Part shown: one piece after another, positions 49,211 through 62,134 of the stretch
Layout of the letters: every line of letters starts with the position of its first letter
How positions within the stretch are numbered: the stretch's first letter is position 1
Assembly (NCBI GenBank): GCA_025677815.1
Contig: JAIXMP010000018.1
Coordinates: forward strand, 496,001-560,000
Source: Phascolomyces articulosus
Taxonomy: Eukaryota; Mucoromycota; Mucoromycetes; Mucorales; Lichtheimiaceae
Direction of reading: 5' to 3'
Length of the DNA stretch: 64,000 nt
Notes under the pieces: model-generated
What the model saw: only the letters and a program-made list of their open reading frames with translations
Told to the model about the DNA's origin: nothing
Databases searched by the model: none
Position numbers and translations under genes: made by a program

Positions 49211-51488
49211 TATAGTCACGCCGCCTTCCCCTAGACATATCATGTGTACCGAAACAAGGTTCTGCATATAGAGTATCAATTATTTCTTTTATTAGTAAAT
49301 TGACCCAAGATGACCTGGCTATGTTTGTTCTAATAATAAAATATGTTTTATGCGACGATCGATATTAAGATTATCAAAATCATGTTTGAGTACGAATACC
49401 TAACAGCTACTAGCCACTGTCTATTGTCAGATGGTGCATATTGGCTGCCTACGTATGAATAATAATAAATAGCTGGTGTCAAAGTAGAATACCTAACGGC
49501 GGATAATAAGAAGTATAGTAGTACTATTATTTGTTATTATCCTAATATAATACAAAACGATCAAGAGGATGAGCTGCACAAGTAACTCAAAAACAATATG
49601 TTTTCTAGTTGTAGATGATATACTCTTTGAATTAATAATCCAGATCAATAGTGGCGAACGATCCAGCATGTATATTATAGTTCTATACTACCAACAATCC
49701 TAAAGAAACATTAATTAATCAACAACTTGTAGTATTTTATACAATTTATTTTACTATACTCTTTAATGAAAATTATTTAATACGACTTCTATTCTCTTAT
49801 TTACCTGAAATATAGATGAATTAAAAATGTAAGGCTAAAGCTATAATAGGTTGTATCGATGATGTTGTTTGCAATTTAAAATACTCTCCAGAAAGATTAA
49901 TTCACACTGAATCATATTGATGAATAGCTGTCAATACTGGTTTTATTGGCTTACCGCTTATTTTGGATGCTATTCATATTGATAAATGATAGAAGATTGA
50001 TGCTTTTTATGAAGAAAAAACGACGTGGAATAGGTATATTACATATTATTTCTACTTGGTAGCGATTCCCTTTTTATGTTTTACTTGCCCTTATGCCAAA
50101 CAACAGATTTTCATTTGTCTCGTACTACAATTATGTAGAGTATCATATGGATTGCATCTGCTCATCGTTTTTTAAAGAAATTTCGATGTATATACGTATA
50201 TACATTGATTTGATGGTATATTATAGTAACCAGATTAGTAAAGTAGTAATATTTGCCGAGATCCAGGTATACTACATACTGCAGTTTGTTGTATATCAGT
50301 AATTGAATTAAAAAAAAAAGGAGAGATAATAAGTTTTATATTAAGCAACCATCAAACTTGATAGGCTATTAATAATGTACAGGGGTAGGATGAAAAAAGC
50401 AAACATCCTGCAACACTAAATAAAGAACTCATACACTATCAATTGACAATAAACCAAAATAAAGCATATATTTTTAGAAAGAGAGTTCAATCAAGAAAGC
50501 AAAAGAATTTTCTTGATAGATGCATTTTTATATATAGGAAGATACGTCACCATTTCACTTATGAACAAGGAATGTTGGATCATTCTTATTATTAATAATA
50601 ATAAATAAGGTAAACACATGCTATCCTACAGGTTCCTGGTTTCTGTTTTAATGAACATCATCAATGCGGAAATGGACAGCTATTTTTTATTTTTCATCAT
50701 CTATGATGAATGTTTCTTTTTGTAATGTTAAATATGCACATCAAAAATCTAATGTGATCTTATTTTGATCATGGTGAAAGCATCCTATGAGAGGACCATG
50801 TCCATTGCTGCTGTTTTTATAATGATAACCTAACGAGGAAGATATAAATGTAAACTACTACTCTATGGAATTCTAAGTTTAAAACCAATTTTTCTCTCGG
50901 CCTGTTTTCAATAAATAAAGAAAAAAGAAAAACTATACCGGTTGGGTCGATCAAAAAGTAACCCAGGAATAATATTTTAGCATTTTTGACTCAAAAACAA
51001 AAATCAAACGTGGTAAAACCGAATAAATATTAACACGCTTGTTTCAGAAAATAATAAATAGAATCATAATATAATCATCCGCACCTTGAATGATATAGCC
51101 ACACTGTTGGGACTCTGTGGCTGTGCATTTTCTTTGCTTAAAAATAATTAAAAATTCCTTGGTATTTGCCAAGCTCTTACTGCTCAGCATAACATAAATA
51201 GCTAAAGGTCCAAAACATTGTTACAGCTGAAAACAACAAAAACCCGGTTATTATTAGAACCGCTATGTGTAGTACTTGCATGATCATCGCCAGCATCATC
51301 ATATTGTACTAAGCAGTAAAAACGAAAGAAATGACCTTCTTCTATCTCCGTCAAACGCGTGGTTCAAGGATCCAAAGTTTCGTATATATATAAAGCATAT
51401 CATCCTTCAATCCCCCCCCCATATCGATAAACAAACATTCAACACTAAATAACTAACTAAATACAAGCAACTTCTTTAAGACAAACAA
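49211..51488. other. 2.3 kb AT-rich gene-free stretch upstream of the CotH pair
   Basis: No coding trace recognised. It contains many short A/T tracts. The final ~130 bp is the CotH promoter with a TATA element and a run of nine to ten C. I looked here for an inverted copy of the MULE or 44111 fragment and did not see one. Confidence 0.5.
51383..51394 (+). promoter_or_regulatory. TATA element of the first CotH-like gene
   Basis: TATATATATAAA about 100 bp upstream of the start codon at 51489, followed by a pyrimidine stretch (CATCCTTCAATCCCCCCCCC). Confidence 0.5.
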
Positions 51489-53623
51489 ATGGGTAATAAT
51501 ATAGAACATTCATAAGAGATCTAAAGTGTGCAAAATCTGATCTTTCAAACTGACCATTCTTTTCTATATATATTACATACAGCATTACGCTTTTTATATA
51601 TTACAACCACAGCACTGCTACTTCTTAATAGTGCCGTCAATGCTCAACAAGATGAGATTCAATATCAAGTTATTTCCATGATAAATCAACCAGATACATC
51701 CATGGTAGTGATGGTTGATGATCAACAATACCCATTAACCCAATCATCCGAATCGCGCATTGTCTACACAGGATCAGCGCCTGTTGCTCAATCTGGTTAT
51801 CAGTATGCCAAAGCTAACGGCAATTCCATCTTGGAACATGAACCATTTACTCGACAACCTGTGGAAAGCGATACTATTTATGAATTTTATAATAGATCCC
51901 ATAATTCATGGGAAATCCCCTCGGTACCCTCACTCTATGATCCGTTGTACAATCGAATTGACACCGAACTGCATTTGGAAGGTCAGATGGGGACCATCCA
52001 TATTTATGGAAATGCATCGGGAATGGACCATATGCATGCTAACATTTTGGATGATATTACCGTTATTACCAATATGACGTATATTAGGTATGTTCTATTT
52101 ATACTTTGTGTTATTTGTCATAAGATGATGATGAGATACGCTATAATTCTAACACAACATTCTATATATATTGCACCATCCGTTTTTATTTGTGTTTTAT
52201 GAATTTTTTAATAGAGGAAATGATCTTATTACATTTCAAAATACTGAAATTGAACTAGCTGGTCAATCATCCAAATGGATTCCAAAACTTAGTTACAATG
52301 TTAAAATCTCCAAAGATGATGATTCCGATTTATACGGTTACCGACGTCTTAAAATACGTGCTCTTGGCATGGACCCTTCTTATATCCGTGAAAACATGGT
52401 ATATAAAGCACTTCATGCTGCAGGTGTAGCAACAAGTCAGTTCTCCTATGTTAGGTAATAAAAAACTTTTCTTCTGCATTGATCCAGTCGTAGTAGCAAT
52501 ACGTCTTTTTTTTTGTGAAGGTTCATTAATCAATAGATAATATACTCACCACTATTACAATCCTATTTATGTTATTTATTTATAGAGTATTCATCGACGA
52601 TCACCAAGTTGGTTTATTTGGTTTGATTGAACAATACAAGAACCCATGGTTACGAAACGAATTTGATAATGGCAATAAAGATTATCAACAAGGCAACCTT
52701 TACCAAGCAAGAGCCGGCTCTGATATTATCCCAGGCTATGAATCTGATTTAGGCTATATTGGTGAAAACGAAACTTTATATGGTGCTGGTCAATACAAAA
52801 TTAAAGAAGATCCTTCTGAAGGTGAACCCAGTTTCCGACCCATTATGGATTTGACCCGGTTCTTGGCAAATGGATCCTCTCATGATGTCTCTGAATGGGA
52901 AAAACATTTCGATATGGAAGCTTTGTTGCGAAGGTAAATAATAATAAATCTTTCTTATTTGAAAAAAAAAAGGCAAAAATAACGCATTGTTTTTTCAATC
53001 AATGGACTAATAACATGTCTAATATACATAGTTTGGCAATGGAAATCTTGCTCGGTTTCTCTGATGGCTACTTTACTTTGGCAAACAACTTTTATCTTTA
53101 CCAAAATGGTCTAGATTCTGAACAATTTGTTTTTATCCCTGCTGATGTGGATACAACACTTGGTCTAACGATTGTCAAGATGGCCGATATGCTTAGCGGC
53201 AACTATAGTACCTTCCCTGGGTTCAATATGCGACCTTTGATGCCCCAATTATTACAAGTACCTGAACTCAAGGAACGTTATGAACATCTGATCCAACAAT
53301 TGAGTCTTCATGTAGTCACCCCCGATGTGTTTGATTCTGTAATCGATGCTACTGTCAACATGATTCGTCAAGATGTAGAATGGGATATGCGATTGCCAAA
53401 ATTGAGTACATTTGATTGGAGTACAGTCCCACCCTTTGATTTTGGTCCTGAAGGTGCAATGTATCCCCTTGACAATGAAACAATCACTGATGCCATGTCT
53501 CGTACAGAACCTATTACATTTGATATGGCTGTAAATGGACCCACCGGATCTATTTCCTTGGCAGGTGTTAAAGAGTATATTGCCAGAAGCAATAAGGCAA
53601 TCAAATCCTTTTACAATTTGTAA
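51489..53623 (+). CDS. CotH-family secreted protein (CotH kinase-like fold), copy 1
   Basis: Extracellular or cell-surface protein of the CotH family, expanded in Mucorales. Five exons: 51489-51492 (4 nt, ATGG), 51583-52087, 52215-52454, 52586-52933, 53032-53623, giving 562 aa. Joining ATGG to the next exon gives MALRFLYITTTALLLLNSAVNA, a textbook signal peptide cut before QQDE. CotH blocks follow: TRQPVESDTIYEFYNRSHNSW, SSKWIPKLSYNVKI, DLYGYRRLKIRALGMDPSYI, YQQGNLYQA, GQYKIKEDPS, the kinase-like DxD motif FIPADVDTTLG, and a C-terminal VNGPTGSISLAGVKEYI. Introns 2-4 all split an Arg/Ser codon in phase 2 after AG. There is no C-terminal hydrophobic tail, so no GPI anchor is predicted. The adhesion motif described for CotH3 invasins is not recognised here. 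Confidence 0.9.
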
Positions 53624-54195
53624 CCTTTCTTCTTCTTCCTCACACACTCTCCTCCTTTTTCATATGATTCTATGTAAAAATTACATGTTATTATTGAGGA
53701 ACTTTTTTTCGTATTTTACTACCGACTCGATCATGTACTTTATTATTCATAAGAATATACTTTATTTATCTATAAATTTTGACATTTTTCACACTATGGA
53801 AAAAAAAACAAATAAATAGAAATCATTTCACCAATGTAAATGGCCAGCTATATAATATATAATACCTGTGTTTATAAAAATAGATCTCATAATGTGCTTA
53901 TCAGACGATGAAAAGGTATTAATTGTAGTTACGATAAGATTGCAATGAGTAGGAAATCAGAGCAATGTATAGACAGGACAGTGTGTCTTAGAATATATTT
54001 CCTGCTGCCGTGTTACTAAAAAAATATGAATGAAATATCTGTATAATGGCAAGGGTTAATAATACGAGAGAGAGGGTTTATGAATGAAACCTTTCCGAAA
54101 CTAGAAACAAATGGGATGAAATGGTGTGCCTTTTCTTTATACCAATTTAACGAGCATTCTTCTTTTTCGTTTTATCTATAGAAAACAATAGTCTC
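53624..54195. other. Spacer between the two CotH-like genes
   Basis: 3' end of copy 1 (T-rich) and promoter of copy 2. AT-rich; no gene seen. Confidence 0.6.
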
Positions 54196-55230
54196 ATGTT
54201 ATTCTCATCGACATTGTTAAAGCGTCGACAAAACAGTACGTGATTTTAATACTTTTCATACATGTGAGGGTTATAGTATTTATATATTAAAGTTGATGCT
54301 ATCTTTTTTCTGTATATTTATTGCTAGAATTATCAATATCACAGCTAATACTATTGCTACTTGCTTCTTCTGAAGCAATAATATCGAATGGTGAAGAAGA
54401 CGTTGATAATAACAATATTAACTATCGAGTCGTCGGTACCTTTCCAAAACCAGAAATAAATGATGCAATTGCTGTTGTGATCGATGAAACTCCTTACCCG
54501 CTGTCTCCATCACCCGAGGATAATCTTACTTACGTTGGATCAGGGCCTATTGCAACACAAGGCTATTATTATGCGCATGTAAAAGAAGGCAGCACAAACG
54601 AAATAACATCTCAAGAACCCTTTACTCGTCAACCCACTCAGTCAGATACAGATTATGAGTTTTATAATCGATCGCGTGCCTACTGGGACATTCCAGCGTT
54701 ACCTAATCTTTATAATCCATTATTTCATCGTAAAAAATCAGATTTACATCTGGATGGACAAATTGCAACGGTTCATTTTACAGGCAATTCTACAGAATTA
54801 ATTGATATCCACGGAAATGCTATGAATGAAGATGCTTTTGTCATGGTTAATATGACATTTATCAGGTAAGGAACAAGTGCAATTTATTTTAGGTAGGGTG
54901 AACAGTAATTCGATATTAAATATATCTAACAATATGATATACATCTATAACACTAGAGGGCAAGAATTACACACGTTTGAAGATGTTAAAATGGAGCTTT
55001 CTGGACGTTCTTCTCGATGGAATCCAAAACTGAGTTACAGTATTAAAATTCCAAAGGAAGGAGGAACATCGCTTTATGGATATCGTCGATTAAAGCTACG
55101 TTCATTATTTTCCGATCCTTCCTATATCCGTGAAGCCCTTGTTTACCATATCCTCCGAGCGAGTGGACTTGCTACTACAGATTTCTCATATGTCAGGTAT
55201 TTGAGATAAAAGAATGCATGTTAATAATAG

Positions 55231-55268
<38 letters not shown>

Positions 55269-56393
55269 CTAGTTTTTTTTTAATCAAAATGAAGTAACAT
55301 CTTTTTACACAATACATGTAGAGTATTTATTAATCAAAAATCAGCCGGATTTTTTGGATTGATTGAAAACTTCAAAAACCCATGGCTCAATAATGAATTT
55401 GCTAATGGCGACCCTGATTATCAACAAGGTAATCTATACCAAGCTCGACTTGTGGCCGATATATTCAGCCCTGGAGGACGTATATCAGACCTAAGCTACG
55501 AAGGTAACAATGCATCACACTACAAAGAAGGTCAATACAAGATCAAGGAAGATCCATCTGATAAGAATCGTAGTTACGAACCATTGATAGGATTGATAAA
55601 ATTTTTGGAAAATGCACCTGTGGATAACATTACAGCTTGGGAACAACATTTTAATATGGAGACTGTGCTACGCAGGTATTTATTGTTATTAATAGGACAA
55701 ATGATACCCCAAATAAGCCACAACAAAAAGAGATACTCATCTAATTTTTATATTTTGTGAAATATAAAATAAACTAATAGCATGGCACTGGAAGTTGTTC
55801 TTGGTTTTTCAGATGGATATTCTACTCTGGCAGACAATTACTACGTTTACCAAAACGGTCTTAATGCGGGGCAATTCATCTATATTCCATCTGACGTAGA
55901 TCTTTCTGTTGGTTCCACTATGTCAAAATTATCCAATATGCTTTCAGGTGATTATCGCACATATCCTGGATTTTTACGTCGACCCCTTACGAGGCAATTC
56001 TTGCGTGTACCAGAATTCAAAGAACGTTTTGAAGAAATCTTGCAACAGTTAGCAAGTCATTTAGTCAATCCAAGTGTTTTGAATCCTATCATTGATGGTA
56101 TTGCAGATATGATTCGACAAGATGTTGAATGGGATCAAAGTTTGCCTAGATTGGGGACAACCGAGATTGATATTCTTGCAAATCAAACATCCAGCATTTT
56201 CGATGATAAACTTTCAGGCATCATTGATGATGCCGCGATTAAAGATGCTTTTGAACGACCGCAGCCCCTTCCATTTGATACTGCTGTCAATGGGCCCACT
56301 GGTCATATTTCTTTAACGGGTGTCAAGGAGTACATTGCTAATAGTAGTCGAGCCATTCTATCATTTTATGGAAAACAACAAGAGAATGAATAG
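54196..56393 (+). CDS. CotH-family secreted protein, copy 2 (tandem paralogue)
   Basis: Tandem paralogue of the preceding gene. Exons: 54196-54235, 54328-54865, 54957-55196, 55322-55675, 55781-56393, giving 594 aa. The first exon adds 13 residues (MLFSSTLLKRRQN) before the hydrophobic core LSISQLILLLLASSEAIIS, which gives a longer n-region than copy 1; this start is the best in-frame solution but is the least secure part. Shared blocks: TRQPTQSDTDYEFYNRSRAYW, SSRWNPKLSYSIKI, YGYRRLKLRSLFSDPSYIRE, YQQGNLYQARL, GQYKIKEDPS, the DxD motif IYIPSDVDLSVG, VNGPTGHISLTGVKEYI. The later introns match copy 1 in position and phase, and exon 3 is 240 nt in both, so the pair arose by duplication after intron gain. 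It has no GPI-type tail. NxS/T sites are numerous in both. Confidence 0.88.
55234..55264. repeat. GA dinucleotide microsatellite in an intron of CotH copy 2
   Basis: About 15 GA units inside intron 3; absent from the equivalent intron of copy 1. Confidence 0.9.
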
Positions 56394-57159
56394 AATGTTT
56401 TTGTATTATTGTAAAATTTAACTAATCTAAAAATAATAGTGTGGCCATTCAGCTTTAAAAAGTAGAAGTACATGTTACCTATAACAGACTACACTTTCTT
56501 CAATAATAATAATAGTACAAAAACAACGGGAAGTTAATAGGAGGAAAGCATATACATTACATATTTCTGTTGATGAGAAGCATATGGCTAGTAAATGAAG
56601 TAAAAAGTAGAAATCCAACAAGATCAATAACTCTTCTTGGCTTTACGCTTTTATGTTAATTTTTTGCTTCTAATTATTACTAGCTTTATTTCAGTAGGAT
56701 ATCCCGAATTTTGAAATTCAACAGTCTACCCTACCACTGTATATTTATAACATAGCAGCAACATAATACATAATAATAATAGAAAAGAAAAACTTGAATT
56801 ACACACAAAAAATACAACAATGAACTTGATTGAGGAGATGATTCTTGATAGAAATCAATCCTATTCTCTTACAATCAATGACTATTTTTAAGGGATATAG
56901 CACATACATAATACATTACATATCAATTATTAAGTCTCTCCTTAACTCTTTTTTTTTTATAAAAGAGCAAGCGAGACAAGTAAAAATATAATATTTTTGA
57001 TGATATCTACTTGTCGCATTGAATCTGTGTAACCTCGTGTAGACATGAACAGCGCCAAAAAAATCAGCCTCAGCGTAGCACACCTGACAAAAAAAAAAAA
57101 AAGAAAAGGCAACCCCTCACACGCTTTTTTTTATTGGTTTCATAACTTCAAACAACCTA
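56394..57159. other. Intergenic spacer
   Basis: AT-rich 3' region of CotH copy 2 and promoter of the coiled-coil gene. An A-run (57089-57105) and a T-run precede the start codon. No gene seen. Confidence 0.6.
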
Positions 57160-58040
57160 ATGCTCCAAACCACTAATAGTGTCATGTCCAATGGTGTTCA
57201 TAATTCAAGATCTGGAAAAGTTTTAGTTCAACTCCAACAACAATGGGAAAATATTCAAAAAGAAGTAATTGCTGCTCGGCAACAGGTATAAATCCTATAC
57301 TTTTATGATTATCACTCATACACATACACACAGCAACCTACTTTTTTTTCTTTATATTAAAAAACTTTATTTATAAATAATAGTTACAAGTGGCAAAGGA
57401 AGCCAAGAAACAAAATACCTTACAAGCACAAGAATATGCTGAATCGAATACCCAATACCGATCCGAGATCCAATCTTTAATGCGAACATTGGATGCCAAA
57501 CAACAACAATTAAACAATACCAAAAAATCATCGCAATCCATGGACACACAAGTGAAAAAATTGAAGCACGATGCTCATGTAGCGAGAAAAGAACTTGAAG
57601 CTGCACTAGAAAAACATCGAAACGCAGAAGAAGAACATGCACGACTAGAACAACATTATAAAGTATTAGAAGAATCCATGACATCCGGTCCACAGCGTGA
57701 ATTGGATTGTTTGCATCACGAGCTCCAGGTCGTCAAAGCACAACTAGCCATCATGACGGAACGATGTCATTTATTAACCAAAGTATGTGAATCACGAGCA
57801 TATCAGTGGGCAGAAGAACAGAGGGAAAGAATTGAAGAATTGCAAAAGATGCGGGATCAGGTCCAGGCAACGAACCAAAAGTTTGTGGAACACGTACGCA
57901 AGGAATTGCAAACATTGTCAAATACAGCGGAAGAACAGGATGGGGATATACAAACGGCAGTCAGTCGCTGTCAAACGGAAGTTTCAGAACTTGTGATTAG
58001 CATTCGTGCATATGCAAAGGATGTGGATATTGAAAATTAG
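57160..58040 (+). CDS. Coiled-coil protein, possibly She3-like
   Basis: Two exons, 57160-57285 and 57384-58040 (phase 0, GTATAA...AATAATAG), giving 260 aa. After a short Ser/Asn-rich leader (MLQTTNSVMSNGVHNSRSGK) nearly the whole protein (residues ~22-220) is predicted coiled coil: heptad-rich Gln/Glu/Lys/Leu segments such as LMRTLDAKQQQL, KKLKHDAHVARKELEAALEK and EELQKMRDQVQATNQ. The conserved-looking start SGKVLVQLQQQWENIQ and overall length are reminiscent of fungal She3-type proteins, which link mRNA cargo to type V myosin. This naming is tentative, since coiled coils give weak family signals. No membrane or signal segment. It converges on the permease gene. Confidence 0.7.
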
Positions 58041-58358
58041 CTATTTATAATTCACTTTTTTGTAAAAAGATCAAGAACATGGATTTTCTCATATATAACA
58101 ACCAAACTTTTGATATATACAAACTACCCTTATACCATGCCAGATTTCTTCTCCACACAACGCATACACATCCTTCCCTTTATTTTATTACCCAATTAGT
58201 ACATTTGGTTTGCTTTATATTTATTGTTCCTGTTACCCTCCTCACAATTGCATCTACTTATACTTTATACATCTCTATATATGATATCAATATACAAATA
58301 TATAAAAACAAAAAAAAATCATGTTATATTATTATTGTTTTCTACAATTATTAAAAGA
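58041..58358. other. Convergent 3' spacer
   Basis: T-rich 3' ends of the coiled-coil and permease genes; no gene. Confidence 0.6.
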
Positions 58359-61086
58359 CTATGAAGTAGTATTTTCTTCTGTTGAGACACGCGTATATCC
58401 ACCTCCAAATACTTCTCTTTCTAGTGCTGCTTGACCTTGTCGGCGGATATCTTCATTATATGACTTCCCTGGTGTATCTCTGATAACGATTTGGTAATAC
58501 TATTTATAAACAAGTAAATACTTTAGTTTCAAACATCTATACCCTATGATTATTTTTTGACATTTACCCAAAGGATGGCATAAACAAACATGGAAGCAAT
58601 GGCTGTAACATATGGTACTTTTAACAAGACATAGTACAAAAAAAGAACCAGTTAGATAATTAAATAATATTAAAAATTCTCTTCCTTCCAAAAAAAAAAA
58701 AAAAAACTTACTCCAATAAGGATAATATGGATTTTCTACCGGAATAAATACAAAAACGAGTGCATAAACTGTAAACGTCATAAAAACATAGACACAGACC
58801 AATGGTGCCACAATAGGTCGCTTATTATATGGCTCACGTTTACGAAGAATAATGACACTTAGTGCAATAAGTGTATAGAATACCTAATATTTAATGTAAA
58901 ATATAATTCTATTAGCACTATCTATCTTTCACTTGTAGGAAAGAAGAGGGATGGGGGACGAAAAAGAAATGATGCTTTCAATGAGTAAACTTACATAGAC
59001 AGGGTATGCTTGGAAAGCAATAATAAACTGATAAACAGCACCGGGAGGCAAAGCAACGGTAAAGATAATCGTCAAGAAATACTGTAGCAAGTATGCATTG
59101 ACAGGACTTTTTACTTTGGGATTGACATGACCTAATGTGCGACCATAAGGCAATAAACCTGATCGTCCTGTCTCCATAATAATTCTTCCTGCTGAGAAAT
59201 TAATGGATGCGCCACATCCAAATGCTCCTAATGCAATCAAAACTGGGAGAACTTTAGTGGCAAAATTTTCACCTAATGACTTTGTAAAGCTATAAACAAT
59301 ATTACATTATTATGATGAATAGACATATTTCTCCCAATCATCTTCACATCTCTCCTCTGAGTAAAGAATTTTATCATGCTTACAAAGAGGCAGCCACAAT
59401 GTATTTGGAATCTTTCATAGCAGCAGTTCCAAGAACAGCAAGATAGGATACATTTGTCATGACGTACAATACAGCTGTAGTTCCCAATGCAACTGCAGAT
59501 GCTTTTGGCAAGTTCTTGATAGGATCCTAATAAAAGATTACCAAAATATATATATATATATATATACATTAGTCTTTGAAATAGGAAACATTAGCAGAGA
59601 TATCGAGGATATCAAGACGAATAATAAATTATTTTTTTATACCTTGACTTCATCCAATATAAAATTGAGATTATGCCAACCACTATAGCTATTCATAACC
59701 TTTATGCGTTATCATTAAAAAGAATAGTCAGTACCACAAAAAATGAACCCAATCTTATAATAATAAGAGCAATGTACTCACATAATATAATGCAGAAGCA
59801 TAAGGTGCAATTGTATCAGATGTGCCTTGGAATGAAAGTGCAGTCTTGACATCGATATCATTCGATATGGCACCGATCAATGTAAGAATGCCAACAAAAA
59901 TCACAAGACCAAGAACAGAAATTTTTACCACAGTCAAAACACTCATTAATCGTAATGATGCCTTTTTTTTCATTGTCATTCAGGATATCATAACAACAAG
60001 AATAAAAGTGTTAGTTGTATTTATATCCACCATTTATCCATTAAATTCTGTATCAACACAACATATTACCTTGATCGATAATACATTACATAATGTCAGG
60101 ATAGTAGCGCAAAACACTATCAGGTTTTGTTTCATTTTACTCCTCTCAGTTAATTATACATGATTCATACCAATTCTTTATGTTATCACATTAAACTTAC
60201 ATGCCCACATCCTTTCACCCCAATCCGATTTAAAATCTTGACCGAAAATTGCATAATTCATATATGAACCAAAGATTGTCCCTGAAGAAAATAAAGTGTA
60301 CATATATATGGATTAAAAAACAATAGCTTACCGTGCTATCCAGTATTATGATTATCTCGAATATTCGTTCCCTTTTCCTACCTTGGGCAGCAACACTACT
60401 TGAACGATTCATCAAGTTCCACATTGTAAACATATATGCCAAAAGATATTTCGGTTTCTGATAACAATATTCCAAATATCCAACTTCGCCACCACTAAAG
60501 ACATCAATACGATCAAAACGTTAAAATAGATCAACACACCCATCTCCTCTCTATATAAATCCAACCGTACCTTCTTGGAAGCTATAATAAAAAAGACAGC
60601 GTACAAAGGCTTTAGTGTTATAAAAAAAAAACCAACAAAAATACAATAATATAATAATAATAATAAAACGCACCATCGTACCGAGTTCAGCAAATGTCCA
60701 ACTTCCTGCCATTGCTATAAGTGCACCAATCGTCCAAGCAATAATATTCATCCCCCCTGAACCAAGTAATCCCAATGTAAGCGATGGGCCAACAAAAATG
60801 CCTGCCCCAATAATATAACTAATGTTGACCATGGCACCGGATAACCAACCAATCTTACGTTCCAATCGTTGATCTATTCCACATTACGATTAAAATTTAC
60901 CATGATAACCCTAGTATTTTTCTTTGCCCCTTTTTTTGTTACTTTGTCGTCTGAAAACGCAAGTTTATATAGACATCATAACAAACCTCCTACCGCCAAC
61001 GGTTCCATATTCCCTACTTGCACAACATGTTCATCTGCTTCATTATCTGATATTAGGAATTCACGATCTTCGTCCACTGATACCAT
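58359..61086 (-). CDS. Amino-acid permease, APC superfamily (LAT / MUP1-like)
   Basis: Plasma-membrane amino-acid transporter. Thirteen exons on the minus strand: 61086-60987, 60873-60674, 60581-60571 (11 nt), 60494-60382, 60281-60201, 60116-60070, 59961-59782, 59699-59643, 59526-59384, 59289-58995, 58883-58712, 58602-58568, 58499-58359, giving 524 aa. Acidic N-terminus, then about 12 helices with APC blocks: NISYIIGAGIFVGP (helix 1), TFAELGTMLPRSGGEVGYLEY (helix 3, needs the 11 nt exon for LPR), SYSGWHNLNFILDEVK, DPIKNLPKASAVALG, and GASINFSAGRIIMETGRSGLLP. The loop after helix 3 and the GWHNLN block resemble L-type and methionine (MUP1) permeases more than the YAT family. Weakest joins: the first donor (GTTTGT) and the acceptor at 59962, which lies in an A-run; both were chosen by homology and phase. 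Confidence 0.88.
60571..60581 (-). other. 11 nt micro-exon of the permease
   Basis: CTTCCAAGAAG, flanked by TTATTATAG and GTACGG. It encodes Leu-Pro-Arg plus two bases of Ser, completing the conserved ELGTM-xPRSGGE block; skipping it would shift the frame. Confidence 0.8.
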
Positions 61087-61986
61087 ATTTATTTTATTTT
61101 AATAATAAGTAAAACAGAAAACCAAATGAGTAATCGCTGCATAAAGTTCCTATTTATCAGTTTATCAGGTGACATATAACATACTATATAGAAATCATCA
61201 CTATTATAACATGATACACTTCTACCAGATAATAATATAATAATATCATCTGTTTAGTTTCTAGAATAATGTGATAATCAAGTGGTAGTTATAAAAAATA
61301 TTATACTTTATATTATATATTATATAGTAATAAAGGAATTATTTCTTTTTTTTACAAAGTTTATTATCTTATTTTATCTTATTGTAATGGTACATACTAT
61401 TATGACGATATAACCTATACAGTCAAGGATCAACATATCTGTGGATATGATAAATATATAACGTTGCGGATGAATGGATAACTGAACCGCATAGTGTAAA
61501 TAAAAATATAAGAGATATTTGATATTCTAGTTATTAGTGTAGATCATTGTATTTAGTATAGACGTTAGAAGATTAGCCCCTTATATTTCAACATATATAA
61601 AAAGAGGGATCTTGTAGACCAAGATCCTATATCATTTTATCATCATATAACTTGACCTACATTCTCTACTTCTTATTCTATCCTCGCGCTTCCTCTACAT
61701 TGTCTAACTGAACCTGTTTGTGAGTATACAAGTTAGACTTATATTACTATACTTTAGTCTATAATAACTACTAAAAAATATTTTTTATTATAAGAAATAA
61801 TATAAGCTTAATATATATTATAATAGAGTTAGAACTATTATTTATTATTATTTTTACTATAGTAGTATATTATTACCTATTAGTACTCTTTTATAAAATA
61901 TAATAGAAAAAATATAATAATAAACAATAAAGTAAGCAGTAATAAATATTATTATAAAGAGGGTAACTATTATACATTTTATATAT

Positions 61987-62134
61987 GTTGTATCAATGAA
62001 TATCAGTAAGATAAAAGAAATAAACAGGAGACGTAGTAAGTCAACGAGACCCAAAATAATTCAGTAAAGTTTTATTATGATTCAAAAATAATCTCTCTAT
62101 TTATACTAAATTGCTCATCATAGATGGACTGCCA
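61987..62134 (-). repeat. LTR-like inverted repeat, left arm
   Basis: On the minus strand it reads TATAAATAGAGAGATTATTTT, AATAAAACTTTACTG, GGGTCTCGTTGACTTAC and ends TGATACAAC. TATA-box-like and AATAAA-like elements in this order resemble an LTR. About 148 nt, inverted relative to the right arm at roughly 75% identity by eye. Confidence 0.65.

Noticed and set aside
51528..51582. GTG start and upstream extension of CotH copy 1
   Set aside because: Eukaryotic GTG initiation is unlikely and the extension destroys the signal peptide; the ATGG micro-exon gives a far better N-terminus.
54321..54327. TTG start for CotH copy 2
   Set aside because: The TTGCTAG here reads as an intron 3' end (CTAG), and an in-frame ATG exon with a good donor lies upstream at 54196.
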